From Actinotalea subterranea (lineage in GTDB: Bacteria; Actinomycetota; Actinomycetes; Actinomycetales; Cellulomonadaceae), in the NCBI RefSeq assembly GCF_008364845.1, contig NZ_VTTP01000001.1, positions 393,497-457,496 on the forward strand: 64,000 nt of DNA, given 5' to 3'. Below are positions 33,451 through 41,859 of the stretch, piece by piece (within the stretch, counting starts at the first letter, position 1; every line of letters begins with the position of its first letter). Made by a program: the position numbers and the translations under genes. The notes beneath the pieces are model-generated. The model was not told the DNA's origin. It saw nothing but the letters and a program-made list of their open reading frames with translations, and ran no database searches.

Positions 33451-34857
33451 TCAGCGCGCCAGGAACCCCAGGAGGTCGTGCCGCGTGAGGACCCCGACGG
33501 GGTCACCGTGCTCGACGACCATGAGCGCATCGGCCTGCTGCAGGGCCGTGCGCGCTGCCTCGACGTCCTCGCCGACACCGATGAGCGGCAGGGGCGCGGC
33601 CATGTGCCGGTCCACCCGGTCCGCGAGCGCGGCCCGGCCGCTGAACACCGCGTCCAGGAGGTCGCGCTCGCTCACCGAACCCGCGACCTCGCCCGACTTC
33701 ACGGGCGGCTCGGCCTTGACGACGGGCATCTGCGAGACCCCGTACTCGTGCAGGATCTCGATCGCGTCGCGCACGGTGTCCGTCGGGTGGGCGTGCACGA
33801 GGTCGGGCAGCGCACCCGACTTCGACCGCAGCACGTCCCCGACGACGGCGCCCTGCTCCTCGCGCAGGAACCCGTACGAGCGCATCCACGCGTCGGAGAA
33901 GATCTTGGAGAGGTAGCCGCGCCCGCCGTCGGGCAGCAGCACGACGATCACGGCACGGGCCGCGGCGTCGGCGTCCTCCTCCTCGAGGCGGCGCGCGAGA
34001 CGGAGCGCGGCGACGACCGCCATGCCGCAGGACCCGCCGACGAGCAGGCCCTCCTCGCGCGCCAGGCGGCGCGTCATGGCGAACGAGTCGGCGTCGCTCA
34101 CGGCGATGATCTCGTCCGGGACCGTCGGGTCGTACGCGGCCGGCCAGAAGTCCTCGCCGACACCCTCGACGAGGTAGGGACGACCGTCGCCGCCCGAGTA
34201 CACGGACCCCGCGGGGTCCGTACCGACGACGTGCACGCGCCCGCCTGCCTCGGGAGCCCGGTCGGCGCTCGCGTCCTTGAGGAAGCGGCCCGTCCCGGTG
34301 ATCGTCCCGCCGGTGCCGACACCGGTGACGAAGTGCGTCACGCGCCCGTCGGTGTCCGCCCAGATCTCCGGGCCCGTGGTCTCGTAGTGGCTCGCGGGGC
34401 CGTTCTGGTTCGCGTACTGGTTGGGCTTCCACGCGCCGTCGATCTCCCGGACGAGCCGGTCCGAGACCGAGTAGTACGAGTCCGGGTGCTCGGGAGCGAC
34501 GGCGGTGGGCGTGACCACGACCCGGGCGCCGTAGGCGGCGAGCACGTCCCGCTTGTCCTGCGAGACCTTGTCCGGGCACACGAACACGCAGTCGTAGCCC
34601 TTGCGCTGCGCGACGAGGGCCAGGCCGACACCGGTGTTGCCGCTCGTCGGCTCGACGATCGTCCCGCCGGGGCGCAGCTCGCCCGAGGCCTCGGCGGCCT
34701 CGATCATCTTGAGCGCGATGCGGTCCTTCACGGAGCCACCGGGGTTGAGGTACTCGACCTTGGCCAGCACGGTCGCGGCGAGGCCCTCGGTCACCGCGCC
34801 CAGGCGGACGAGCGGCGTGCCGCCGACGAGGTCGGAGATGTGCTCGGCGTACTTCAC
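33451..34857 (-). CDS. cbs: Cystathionine beta-synthase
   Basis: 468 residues. PLP enzyme joining serine and homocysteine into cystathionine. The PLP lysine is Lys44 in NPGGSVKDRIA; PTSGNTGVGLA and GVGTGGTITGTG bind substrate and cofactor phosphate. Two CBS modules cover about 345-468 (VHAHPTDTVRDAIEILHEYG and HDLLGFLAR at the end) and may sense an adenosyl ligand. GTG at 34857 begins the conserved KYAEHISDLVGGTPL; the AGGAG before it is slightly distant. Together with metB it supports reverse transsulfuration (methionine to cysteine). The two genes are neighbours in Mycobacterium tuberculosis (Rv1077, Rv1079) but 7 kb apart here. Confidence 0.94.
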   Translation of the reverse strand: MKYAEHISDLVGGTPLVRLGAVTEGLAATVLAKVEYLNPGGSVKDRIALKMIEAAEASGELRPGGTIVEPTSGNTGVGLALVAQRKGYDCVFVCPDKVSQDKRDVLAAYGARVVVTPTAVAPEHPDSYYSVSDRLVREIDGAWKPNQYANQNGPASHYETTGPEIWADTDGRVTHFVTGVGTGGTITGTGRFLKDASADRAPEAGGRVHVVGTDPAGSVYSGGDGRPYLVEGVGEDFWPAAYDPTVPDEIIAVSDADSFAMTRRLAREEGLLVGGSCGMAVVAALRLARRLEEEDADAAARAVIVVLLPDGGRGYLSKIFSDAWMRSYGFLREEQGAVVGDVLRSKSGALPDLVHAHPTDTVRDAIEILHEYGVSQMPVVKAEPPVKSGEVAGSVSERDLLDAVFSGRAALADRVDRHMAAPLPLIGVGEDVEAARTALQQADALMVVEHGDPVGVLTRHDLLGFLAR

Positions 34858-34934
34858 GGGGCAACCGCTCCTGGTGGTCGGCCGCGCCGGGCGGCGCGGG
34901 CTGGGTGGGTGGTCCTGGCCTCCCCGGACATGGC

Positions 34935-34974
34935 ACGTCCCCGGCACCGTCGGGTAGACGGGTGCCGGGGACGT
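34935..34974 (-). terminator. Strong hairpin terminator after the Bax-inhibitor-like gene
   Basis: Perfect 14-bp stem ACGTCCCCGGCACC / GGTGCCGGGGACGT, 12-base loop, eight bases past the stop on the minus strand. Confidence 0.8.
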
Positions 34975-34981
34975 GGGGCCG

Positions 34982-35830
34982 TCACTCGCGGTTGAAGATC
35001 GCGAGGAGACGCAGGATCTCGAGGTAGAGCCACACGAGCGTGACGATGAGGCCGAACGCCGCGGACCAGGCGAACTTGGCCGGGACGCCCTGCTCGACGC
35101 CGCGCTTGATCGAGTCGAAGTCCATGATCAGCGACGCCGCGGCGAGGCCGACGGCGAAGAGCCCGACGAGCATGCCCATGGGGCCCTCGCGCAGCGGGCC
35201 GAAGCCCGAGCTGGCCATGAAGAACGAGAGGCCGAAGTTCACGAGCGAGAAGGCCAGGTACCCGACCATCGCGATCATGAGCCAGCGCGTGAACTTGGGC
35301 GTCACGCGGACCTTGCCCGAGCGGAACAGGAAGAGCGCGGCACCGAACGTCGTCAGCGTCCCGAGGATCGCCTGGAGCACGATCGGCTGGACCGCGTTGC
35401 CGTCGAACGTCATCGACTGGAACACGAGGCTGATACCACCGAGGAACACGCCCTCGGCGACCGTGTAGGCGACGATGAGCGCGGGGCTCGGGCTCTTCTT
35501 GAACGCGTTGACGAGGCCGAGCACGAGGCCGACGACCATGCCGATCGGCCACAGGCCCGGCGCGACGTACCAGGTCGCGGCGGCGACCACGACGAGGAGC
35601 GCGAGCAGCCCGCCCGTCTTCATGATCACGTCGTCGTACGTCATGCGGCCCGTCTCGCGCGTGGTCGCCGCGGGGGCGCCGTACATCTGCTCGAGGGTCG
35701 ACGCGTTGAGGGTGCCGGCGGCGCCTGTCGCTCCACCGGTGGACGTGTAGGGGTTCGGCTGCACGACGGTCCCGCGGCCTCGCCGTGGCTCGCCGAAGAT
35801 GGCGCTGTTGCTGAAGACGGGGTTGCTCAC
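34982..35830 (-). CDS. Bax inhibitor-1/YccA family (TMBIM-like) membrane protein
   Basis: 282 residues. A cytosolic N-terminus of about 70 residues (MSNPVFSNSAIFGEP then Gly/Thr-rich) precedes seven membrane helices. The actinobacterial subgroup mark MTYDDVIMKTG leads into helix 1, and the C-terminal LVWLYLEILRLLAIFNRE matches the family. Distant relatives conduct calcium or protons; the bacterial role is not settled. GTG start at 35830 follows AGGAGGCACA. A TAGGAT promoter with an adjacent palindrome lies about 75 bases upstream. Confidence 0.9.
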   Translation of the reverse strand: MSNPVFSNSAIFGEPRRGRGTVVQPNPYTSTGGATGAAGTLNASTLEQMYGAPAATTRETGRMTYDDVIMKTGGLLALLVVVAAATWYVAPGLWPIGMVVGLVLGLVNAFKKSPSPALIVAYTVAEGVFLGGISLVFQSMTFDGNAVQPIVLQAILGTLTTFGAALFLFRSGKVRVTPKFTRWLMIAMVGYLAFSLVNFGLSFFMASSGFGPLREGPMGMLVGLFAVGLAAASLIMDFDSIKRGVEQGVPAKFAWSAAFGLIVTLVWLYLEILRLLAIFNRE

Positions 35831-35902
35831 TGTGCCTCCTGGTCGCGGCGCCCGGCCCCGCGTGGACCGCGGAACGGGCAGGGGTGTCGCTGGCCGGTGT
35901 TC

Positions 35903-35918
35903 ATCCTATGCACGTGCA
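35903..35918 (-). promoter_or_regulatory. Promoter of the Bax-inhibitor-like gene with palindrome
   Basis: -10 TAGGAT on the minus strand (35908-35903). Directly upstream is the perfect 10-bp palindrome TGCACGTGCA (35909-35918), in the -35/-10 spacer, where a bound regulator would interfere with polymerase. Confidence 0.5.
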
Positions 35919-35978
35919 ACGCGGGGACGCCCTCGCGCGTTCCCGTCGCCCGGGCCGTCCACCGCTGCGCCGCAGCGG

Positions 35979-36052
35979 TACCCCCGGCGGGACTCGAACC
36001 CGCACTGTGCCGGGTTTAAGCCGGCTGCCTCTGCCAGTTGGGCTACGGGGGC
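35979..36052 (-). tRNA. tRNA with anticodon UAA (nominal tRNA-Leu) but short variable loop
   Basis: A 74-base cloverleaf: acceptor stem GCCCCCG / CGGGGGT, D arm starting GCCC-AACTGG, anticodon stem GCCGG / CCGGC around loop CTTAAAC (anticodon TAA), variable loop ACAGT of only five bases, T arm GCGGG-TTCGAGT-CCCGC, discriminator A. CCA is not encoded. By anticodon it reads UUA (Leu), but tRNA-Leu in bacteria normally has a long variable arm. Either the leucine system here accepts this form or the true identity differs. A 10-bp hairpin (36049-36089) overlaps its 5' end. Confidence 0.85.
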
Positions 36053-36105
36053 CCGACGGCGTCCCTCACCTCGGGCGCTCGTCGGGCCCATCCTGCCAGC
36101 GCGGG

Positions 36106-37590
36106 TCAGGCCGGGTCGCCGCGCCCGACCACGCCCGCAGCGGCCGGCGAGCCCGCGGCGGGTCCGACCGGCTCCCCCGGCCGCCCCTTGGGCGCGGGCT
36201 TGGTCGCGGTCTTCGCGCGCGGCGCCGAGGCGTCGCGGAAGTCGGCGCGCGGGTCGTGCAGGCGTCCGAGCGCGACGAGCTCGCGGTGGAAGAAGAGCGC
36301 GAGGGTCCAGTCGAGGACGATCCGCACCTTGCGGTTGAAGGTCGGCATCTGCGCCATGTGGTACGTCCGGTGCATGAACCAGGCGAGCCGTCCGCGGAGC
36401 TTGATGCCGTAGACCTGCGCGACGCCCTTGCCCAGGCCCAGGGACGCGACCGTGCCGACGTGCTTGTGCTTGTACTCGCTCAGCTCGGCGCTGCGCAGGT
36501 GCTTCGCGAGGTTGTCACCGAGGTGCCGCGCCTGTCGCACGGCGTGCTGGGCGCTCGGCGAGCAGAAGGCGCCGGGGTGGGCCAGGTCGGGCACCGCCGC
36601 GCAGTCACCTGCGGTCCAGACGCCCTCGACGACGTCGCCGTCGGGCGTCGCGACCTGGAGCGTGGGCAGCGCGTGGACGCGGCCCATCGCGTCGAGCGGC
36701 AGGTCGGACTGCTCGAGCACCGGGTTCGCCTTGACGCCGGCGGTCCACACGATGGTCGCCGAGTCGAGCTCCACGCCGGTGGACGTCACGACGTGCCCGT
36801 CGACGCACGAGCTGAGGAACGTCGACAGGTGCACCTCGATGTTCCGCTTGCGCAGCTGCTCGAGGGCGTACCCGCCCATCTCCTCGCCGAGCTCCGGCAG
36901 GATGCGCGTCGATCCCTCGATCATGACGAAGCGCAGGTCGTCCGCGGAGATGCTGTCGTAGAAGCGCACGGCGTCGCGGGCCATGTCCTCGACCTCGGCG
37001 ATCGCCTCGATCCCGGCGAACCCGCCGCCGACGAACGTGAAGGTCAGCATGCGGCGGCGCAGGGCGGGGTCCCACGTGGAGGCCGCGATGTCGAGCTTGG
37101 TGAGCACGTGGTTGCGCAGCGCGATCGCCTCCTCGACCTGCTTGAAGCCCATCGCCTGCTCGGCCAGGCCCGGGATCGGCAGCGTGCGCGCCACGGAGCC
37201 GAGCGCGACGACGAGGTGGTCGTAGGAGATCTCGTACTCGTCACCCTCGACGGGTGCGATCCGCACCGCGCGGTCCGCGTGCCGCACCTGGGTGACGCGT
37301 CCGGTGAGGACGTCGACGCCCTTGAGCTCGCGGCGGTGCGAGACCACGACGTGGCGCGGCTCGAGCGACCCGGCCGCGGCCTCGGGGAGGAACGGCTGGT
37401 ACGTCATGTAGGACCGCGGGTCGACGACCACGATCGCCGCCTCGCGCCTGCCGAGCCGGCGGCGCAGGCGCAGCGCCGTGTAGAAGCCGACGTAGCCGCC
37501 GCCCAGGATGACGATGCGCGGGACCTTGCGCGCGCGGTCGCTCACGGACTGGCCGCCGGTCGCGAGGGACGTGTCGTGGCTCGAGGTCAT
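36106..37590 (-). CDS. ndh: Type II NADH dehydrogenase (NDH-2)
   Basis: 494 residues. Single-subunit flavoprotein passing electrons from NADH to menaquinone at the membrane without pumping protons. FAD-binding fingerprint IVILGGGYVGFYTALRL near residue 25, NADH-binding fingerprint FTFVGGGFAGIEAIAEVEDMA near 165 (given here in part), and the FAD contact VWTAGDCAAVPD. The C-terminal amphipathic region (RIVLDWTLALFFHRELVALG) anchors to the membrane, followed by a Lys/Pro/Ala-rich tail. ATG at 37590 is chosen: a TACCGT -10 lies seven bases upstream, so a leaderless mRNA is likely. A Rex-type operator overlaps the -35. Confidence 0.93.
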   Translation of the reverse strand: MTSSHDTSLATGGQSVSDRARKVPRIVILGGGYVGFYTALRLRRRLGRREAAIVVVDPRSYMTYQPFLPEAAAGSLEPRHVVVSHRRELKGVDVLTGRVTQVRHADRAVRIAPVEGDEYEISYDHLVVALGSVARTLPIPGLAEQAMGFKQVEEAIALRNHVLTKLDIAASTWDPALRRRMLTFTFVGGGFAGIEAIAEVEDMARDAVRFYDSISADDLRFVMIEGSTRILPELGEEMGGYALEQLRKRNIEVHLSTFLSSCVDGHVVTSTGVELDSATIVWTAGVKANPVLEQSDLPLDAMGRVHALPTLQVATPDGDVVEGVWTAGDCAAVPDLAHPGAFCSPSAQHAVRQARHLGDNLAKHLRSAELSEYKHKHVGTVASLGLGKGVAQVYGIKLRGRLAWFMHRTYHMAQMPTFNRKVRIVLDWTLALFFHRELVALGRLHDPRADFRDASAPRAKTATKPAPKGRPGEPVGPAAGSPAAAGVVGRGDPA

Positions 37591-37597
37591 GTTTGAC

Positions 37598-37626
37598 ACG
37601 GTAAGCGCGTGTGAATTCGTTCACAA
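37598..37626 (-). promoter_or_regulatory. ndh promoter with Rex-type operator
   Basis: On the minus strand -35 TTGTGA (37626-37621), 17-base spacer, -10 TACCGT (37603-37598), then seven bases to the ATG. The 16-bp sequence TGTGAACGAATTCACA (37625-37610) covers the -35 and spacer. It matches the known Streptomyces Rex operator form TGTGAACGCGTTCACA except in the centre. Rex is a repressor released by NADH, so ndh would be induced when NADH builds up. Confidence 0.85.
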
Positions 37627-37675
37627 GCGCTGTCCCGGGCAGCGGACGTGAGATCCGGCACAGTCATGGGATGAC

Positions 37676-38530
37676 CTACCCGTCCGCGGCCACCGCCAGC
37701 GCCTCGGCCACGACGGTGTCGAGCATCGCCTCGGTCAGCCGGCCCGTCTGCGTGTTCTGCTGCGAGACGTGGTAGCACCCGACGACCTGCACCGCGACGC
37801 CGTCGGGCCGCGTCACGACGGCGCGCGCACCATGGCCGAAGCGGGGCGCCGGACGCGGGACGTCCCACCCCATCCCCCGCACCGCGCCCAGCGCCGCGTT
37901 CCAGCCGAAGGCGCCCAGCGCGAGGACGGCCCGCACCGTGCCCGAGGTGAGCTCGACCTCGCGTGCGAGCCACGGGCCGCACGTGTCCCGCTCGGCCGGC
38001 AGCGGGGCGTTCGCTGGCGGCGCGCACCGCACCGCGGCCACCATCCGGACGCCCTCGAGCCTGAGCCCGTCGGCCGCGTCCACGCTGAGGGCCTGGTTCG
38101 CGACGCCCAGCCGGTGCAAGGACGCGAAGATCCAGTCCCCCGAGCGGTCACCCGTGAACAGGCGCCCGGTGCGGTTCGCGCCGTGCGCCGCAGGGGCGAG
38201 CCCCACGACCAGGAGCGTCGCCCGCGGGTCGCCGAAGCCGGCCGCCGGGCGGCCCCAGTACGGCTCGTGGCGGAACATGCGCCGCTTGGTGACGGCGACC
38301 TCCTCGCGCCACGTCACGAGCCGGGGGCACGCGCGGCACACGGTCGACGCCGCGTCCACCTCCGCGAGGTCCTCGGCGCGTGCCGCGGCGCGCGCGACGT
38401 CGGCGGCCGAGCCGCACACGGGCGTCGTCAGGCCGGCCACGTCCCCGGGCCAGCCCGAGCCGGGCGGCACCGGGGACCCGAACGGCTCGCCGGTCCGGGG
38501 GTGCGGCAGGCGCTGGTCGGGCGTGGTCAC
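37676..38530 (-). CDS. Uracil-DNA glycosylase, family 5 (UDGb type, Fe-S)
   Basis: 284 residues. Removes uracil and related deaminated bases from DNA. Family 5 marks: [12 protein letters not shown] near 66 (two cluster Cys), a further Cys near 39, [19 protein letters not shown] (active site, lacking the catalytic polar residue of family 1), and [16 protein letters not shown] near the end. The [4Fe-4S] ligands appear complete with VRCAPP and RDTCGPW. GTG start at 38530 is six bases after a CATGAT -10-like element. Useful for a 73% GC genome, which is prone to cytosine deamination. Confidence 0.9.
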   Translation of the reverse strand: MTTPDQRLPHPRTGEPFGSPVPPGSGWPGDVAGLTTPVCGSAADVARAAARAEDLAEVDAASTVCRACPRLVTWREEVAVTKRRMFRHEPYWGRPAAGFGDPRATLLVVGLAPAAHGANRTGRLFTGDRSGDWIFASLHRLGVANQALSVDAADGLRLEGVRMVAAVRCAPPANAPLPAERDTCGPWLAREVELTSGTVRAVLALGAFGWNAALGAVRGMGWDVPRPAPRFGHGARAVVTRPDGVAVQVVGCYHVSQQNTQTGRLTEAMLDTVVAEALAVAADG

Positions 38531-38536
38531 GGCCCG

Positions 38537-38542
38537 ATCATG
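38537..38542 (-). promoter_or_regulatory. -10-like element (CATGAT) for the uracil-DNA glycosylase gene
   Basis: CATGAT on the minus strand, six bases before the GTG at 38530, and no Shine-Dalgarno sequence. Fits the leaderless layout seen elsewhere in the window. Confidence 0.35.
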
Positions 38543-38574
38543 CCCCCTCGGCCTGCGGGCCGCCCCGCGTCGGC

Positions 38575-39807
38575 TCAGCCGTCCCCCGTCGTCAGCGCCG
38601 CGTTCGTCACCGTCCCGCCGGTCGTCCTTCCTGCGTCGGACCCCTCGCCGCCGCCCGCGGTGCCCGCCGTCCCCGTGACGAGCGCGGGGGCCTGCGGGAA
38701 CGGCCGGGGCGGCGTCCGGAGCGCCGAGCCGGCGGTCAGCACGCGCTTGCCGTCGCCGTCCTGGTCCCACTGGCTGAACGGGGCGCCCGTCATGGGGTAC
38801 ACGTTCCAGCGCGTGCGGCCGTCGGCGTCCTGGACGCCGGCGAACGACCACGGCTCATCCACCCCCGGGAGGAACCACTGCGACCAGCCCTCGTCGTACG
38901 TCGTGCGGACCTGCCGGCCCCGGTCGTCGAAGATCTGCACGTCCTCGAGCGGGTTGCCCTGCGCGTCGTACACGAACAGGTTGCTCACGAGCTGGCCGTC
39001 GACACGGACGCCGTCCTCGGGCGGCATCTGGACCGGGACCTGCGTCTCCACGTACACGGGGTAGCTGCTGCCGAGCCGCTGCTCGAGCATCGTGCGGGAC
39101 TGCGAGAGCGCGAGCGGCAGCGCCACCAGGGCGATGATGTTGAAGAACGCGAGCGCCGGCCGGACCCACTCCCCGTCCCGGACCGCCGAACGCCCCGCCT
39201 GGACGGATCCCAGGACCACGACGACGAGCAGGACCCAGCCCAGCACGTCCTCGGGGACGAACCTCTGCGTGGCAGACGAGACCGAGGCCATCATCAGGCC
39301 GCCCAGGAGCAGCGTGAAGACGACCCAGCCGCGGACCATCCACCACACCGGGCGCAGGGTCGAGACGAAACCCGCGACGGCCTGCCAGAAGGGCGACGAC
39401 CGCAGCGGCTCCGTCGCCCGGCGCGCAGCCCGCCTGACCGCCCCGACGAGCCTGCCGCCCCGTGCGACGACGCGGGCCGCGCGCCCGACGACCGGCGCCG
39501 CACCGGGCACGGCCGGCGGGATCCCTGCGGCGGTCCGCAGCTCACGCGCGTACTCGGCCGCCGGGCCGAACCTCAGCGTCAGGTCCATGAGCGAGGCGGC
39601 CTGCGGGTGACCGGTGACGCCGGCCACCGTGCGGGGAGGCACCTCTCCGGTCGCGACGGGCCCGAGCGGGTCCTCCAGCGCCTCCGCGAGATCGGCCTCG
39701 AGCCCGTCCGTCAGGTCGTCGACCTGCTCGGGCGGCAGGTCACCCAGGTGGCTGCGCACCGCCGCGGCATAGGCGGTCACGTGGTCGAGCAGCACGGTGG
39801 CGTTCAT
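38575..39807 (-). CDS. HAAS-domain membrane protein partnered with PadR regulator
   Basis: 410 residues. N-terminus (about 1-95) resembles the HAAS signalling domain found beside PadR regulators: [27 protein letters not shown] in its sense, given here by its ends. Then a basic linker, four membrane helices (about 140-235), and an extracytoplasmic C-terminal domain of about 150 residues with beta-rich, Asp/Gly motifs ([27 protein letters not shown]). ATG overlaps the PadR stop in ATGA. Such pairs usually act as a membrane sensor with its repressor; the signal is unknown. Confidence 0.82.
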   Translation of the reverse strand: MNATVLLDHVTAYAAAVRSHLGDLPPEQVDDLTDGLEADLAEALEDPLGPVATGEVPPRTVAGVTGHPQAASLMDLTLRFGPAAEYARELRTAAGIPPAVPGAAPVVGRAARVVARGGRLVGAVRRAARRATEPLRSSPFWQAVAGFVSTLRPVWWMVRGWVVFTLLLGGLMMASVSSATQRFVPEDVLGWVLLVVVVLGSVQAGRSAVRDGEWVRPALAFFNIIALVALPLALSQSRTMLEQRLGSSYPVYVETQVPVQMPPEDGVRVDGQLVSNLFVYDAQGNPLEDVQIFDDRGRQVRTTYDEGWSQWFLPGVDEPWSFAGVQDADGRTRWNVYPMTGAPFSQWDQDGDGKRVLTAGSALRTPPRPFPQAPALVTGTAGTAGGGEGSDAGRTTGGTVTNAALTTGDG

Positions 39808-40136
39808 CGCAGGTCCCCCTCGGGCTCCAGCAGCGTCGTGAGTGTGGTCGAGAAGCTGTGCCAGTCCTTGCGCTGGGCCTCGAGCATCGCCCGGCCCTCC
39901 GCGTTGATGCCGTAGTACTTGCGGTGCGGCCCCTCGTCGGACGGCACCACGTAGGTGGTCAGCGCACCCGACGAGTAGAGCCGGCGCAGCGTCCCGTAGA
40001 CGGAGGCCTCCCCGACCTCCTCGAGGCCCGCGGCGCGCAGGCGGCGGACCACGTCGTAGCCGTAGCCGTCCTCGTCGGCCACGACCGCGAGGACGGCGAC
40101 GTCGAGCACCCCCTTGAGCAGCTGGGTCGTGTCCAT
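39804..40136 (-). CDS. PadR-family transcriptional regulator
   Basis: 110 residues, the compact PadR form. Winged helix-turn-helix with DEDGYGYDVVRRL and the wing segment GEASVYGTLRRLYSSG, then ALTTYVV and a C-terminal dimer helix ending LEAQRKDWHSF. It probably represses its own operon, which includes the membrane protein with overlapping codons. ATG has GGGAGG upstream. Between 40196 and 40215 an imperfect inverted repeat (TACT, 11 bases, AGTA) could be its operator but is weak. Confidence 0.9.
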   Translation of the reverse strand: MDTTQLLKGVLDVAVLAVVADEDGYGYDVVRRLRAAGLEEVGEASVYGTLRRLYSSGALTTYVVPSDEGPHRKYYGINAEGRAMLEAQRKDWHSFSTTLTTLLEPEGDLR

Positions 40137-40280
40137 CTGGCCTCCCTGTGGTCCGGTGCGGGACCGGGACCCTCCTCCGGGTCCCGCGAGACGCACACTA
40201 CTCTCTGATCCGCAGTACCTGCGACAACGGACTACCGCGTGTCGCGAGAGGAACGGCTGCGTGCCGGACGCTGCGGCGCC

Positions 40281-41237
40281 TCAGACCCGCTCGGCGGCGC
40301 TCCACGTGATGCCGTCGAGGATGTCGTGCTCCGAGGTGACGACCGTGCGCAGCCGCCCGCCGGCCCGCCCGACCTCGGCGCGCACCCGGGACACCACGTC
40401 CGACCACACGAGCGCGCCCGCCCCGATGACGTCCACGCGCCCGGGGTGCATGTAGGGCTCGCGCTCACGGCGCTTGCGGCTCATCGTGAGCAGGGCCCGG
40501 CACGACGCGAGCACCGCGTCCGTGGCGAGGACAGCGCCGTCGATGCTCACGGGGTCGTACTCGTCGAGGTCGAGCGCGTGCGCCGTGACGGTCGTCACCG
40601 ACCCCGCGAGCCCGACGAGCGTCGCCGCCCGCCCGAACGGGACGACCTTCGCGGCCGCGTCGAGCGCCGCGGCGACGTCCGCGCTGGCCGCAGCGATCTG
40701 GGCCGCCGTGGGCGGGTCGTCGTGCAGGTGCCGCTCGGTGAGCCGGACGCACCCGACGTCCATCGAGTAGGACGCCACCGGTGAGGTGGTGCCGAGCACG
40801 AGCTCGGTGGAGCCCCCGCCGAGGTCGACGACGAGGAACGGGCCCGGGTGCTTGCCGGCAAGCACCCCGGTGGCGCCCCGGAACGACAGCGCCGCCTCCT
40901 CCTGGCCACCCACGACCTCCGGCTCGACGCCCAGCGCGTCACGCACGCCGTCGACGAACTCCTGACGGTTCTCGGCGTCACGCGACGCCGAGGTCGCCAC
41001 GAACCGGATGTGCTCGACGCCCAGCTCCGCGCATCGGGCGCCGTAGCGACGCGCCGCGTCCAGCGTGCGCTCCATCGCCTCGGGGGCGATGCGGCCCGTG
41101 CGGTCGACCCCCTGCCCGAGGCGCACGACCTCCATGCGCCGGTCGAGGTCCGTCAACGTGCCGGCCGCGAGGTCGACGTCGGCCACGAGGAGCCTGATGG
41201 AGTTGGTCCCGCAGTCGATGCCTGCCACGCGCGTCAT
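40281..41237 (-). CDS. ppx: Exopolyphosphatase / Ppx-GppA family phosphatase
   Basis: 318 residues, short form without the C-terminal helical domain, like mycobacterial Ppx2. Hydrolyses polyphosphate ends or pppGpp. ASKHA-fold motifs: AGIDCGTNSIRLLVAD near the start, FVVATSASRDAENR-type segment near 85, VVDLGGGSTELV near 140 (phosphate loops). The ATG at 41237 sits six bases after a CAGGCT element. Last gene of the conserved block eno, ftsB, DUF501, ppx, the same order as Rv1023-Rv1026. Confidence 0.92.
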   Translation of the reverse strand: MTRVAGIDCGTNSIRLLVADVDLAAGTLTDLDRRMEVVRLGQGVDRTGRIAPEAMERTLDAARRYGARCAELGVEHIRFVATSASRDAENRQEFVDGVRDALGVEPEVVGGQEEAALSFRGATGVLAGKHPGPFLVVDLGGGSTELVLGTTSPVASYSMDVGCVRLTERHLHDDPPTAAQIAAASADVAAALDAAAKVVPFGRAATLVGLAGSVTTVTAHALDLDEYDPVSIDGAVLATDAVLASCRALLTMSRKRREREPYMHPGRVDVIGAGALVWSDVVSRVRAEVGRAGGRLRTVVTSEHDILDGITWSAAERV

Positions 41238-41243
41238 GGGACA

Positions 41244-41249
41244 AGCCTG
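41244..41249 (-). promoter_or_regulatory. -10-like element (CAGGCT) for ppx
   Basis: CAGGCT on the minus strand, six bases before the ppx ATG. A hairpin ends the preceding DUF501 gene, so ppx seems to have its own, possibly leaderless, start. Confidence 0.4.
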
Positions 41250-41312
41250 CCATCCGCGCGCGGCCGCTCCGGCACGTCCTGGCCGGGACCCTCCAGGTCC
41301 GGCACGGCGTGC

Positions 41313-41330
41313 ACGCCCGTCGGCGGGCGT
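41313..41330 (-). terminator. Hairpin after DUF501 gene
   Basis: Stem ACGCCC / GGGCGT, six-base loop GTCGGC, four bases past the DUF501 stop on the minus strand. Confidence 0.45.
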
Positions 41331-41334
41331 CGGG

Positions 41335-41859
41335 TCAGCAGGCGCAGCGGTCGGGTCGCCAGGTGTCGGCGATGAGCGCGAGCGCCCTGTCCCCGAGGAC
41401 GTTCACGCCCGGTCCCACGGTGAGCGCGTGCCCGACGAGCACGTGCAGGCACTTCACCCGCGTCGGCATCCCGCCCGCCGAGATGCCCTCGATCTCCTCG
41501 ACGACGCCGAGCTCGGCGCGCCGCCGCAGGTAGTCCTCGTGCGCAGCCCGGTGTGCAGCCGCCAGCGCCGGGTCGTCGACGAGACGAGCGGACATCTCGC
41601 GCATCACACCCGTGGCCTCGAGCGTCGAGACCGCAGCCACCGCACGCGGGTGCGTGAGGTAGAACGTCGTCGGGAACGGCGTCCCGTCCGGGAGCCGCGG
41701 CGCCGTGCGGACCACCGTGGGACGCCCGCACACGCACCTCGCCGCCACCGCGACGACTCCGCGTGGCGGCCTCCCGAGCTGCTGCTCGAGCGTCTCGAGG
41801 TCCGCCGCGCTCACGGCCTCTCCCCCGTCCGGCAGGGGCGCCGCGATGGCCTCACTCAC
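41335..41859 (-). CDS. DUF501 domain protein
   Basis: 174 residues, cytosolic. The family motif set is present: QQLGRPPRGVVAVAARC, then CGRPTVVRTAPRLPDGTPFPTTFYLTHP (given by position, about 40-66), and PTRVKCLHVLVGHAL near 135, ending DRCAC. Conserved Cys and His residues suggest a metal site. Function is unknown, but the gene always travels with eno, ftsB and ppx in actinobacteria (Rv1025). GTG at 41859 follows GGAGGA and overlaps the ftsB stop by eight bases. Confidence 0.88.
   Translation of the reverse strand: MSEAIAAPLPDGGEAVSAADLETLEQQLGRPPRGVVAVAARCVCGRPTVVRTAPRLPDGTPFPTTFYLTHPRAVAAVSTLEATGVMREMSARLVDDPALAAAHRAAHEDYLRRRAELGVVEEIEGISAGGMPTRVKCLHVLVGHALTVGPGVNVLGDRALALIADTWRPDRCAC

Noticed and set aside
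36049..36089. 10-bp hairpin between ndh and the tRNA considered as ndh terminator
   Set aside because: Its left arm overlaps the first bases of the tRNA, so it may only reflect the GC-rich acceptor stem; not called as a separate feature.
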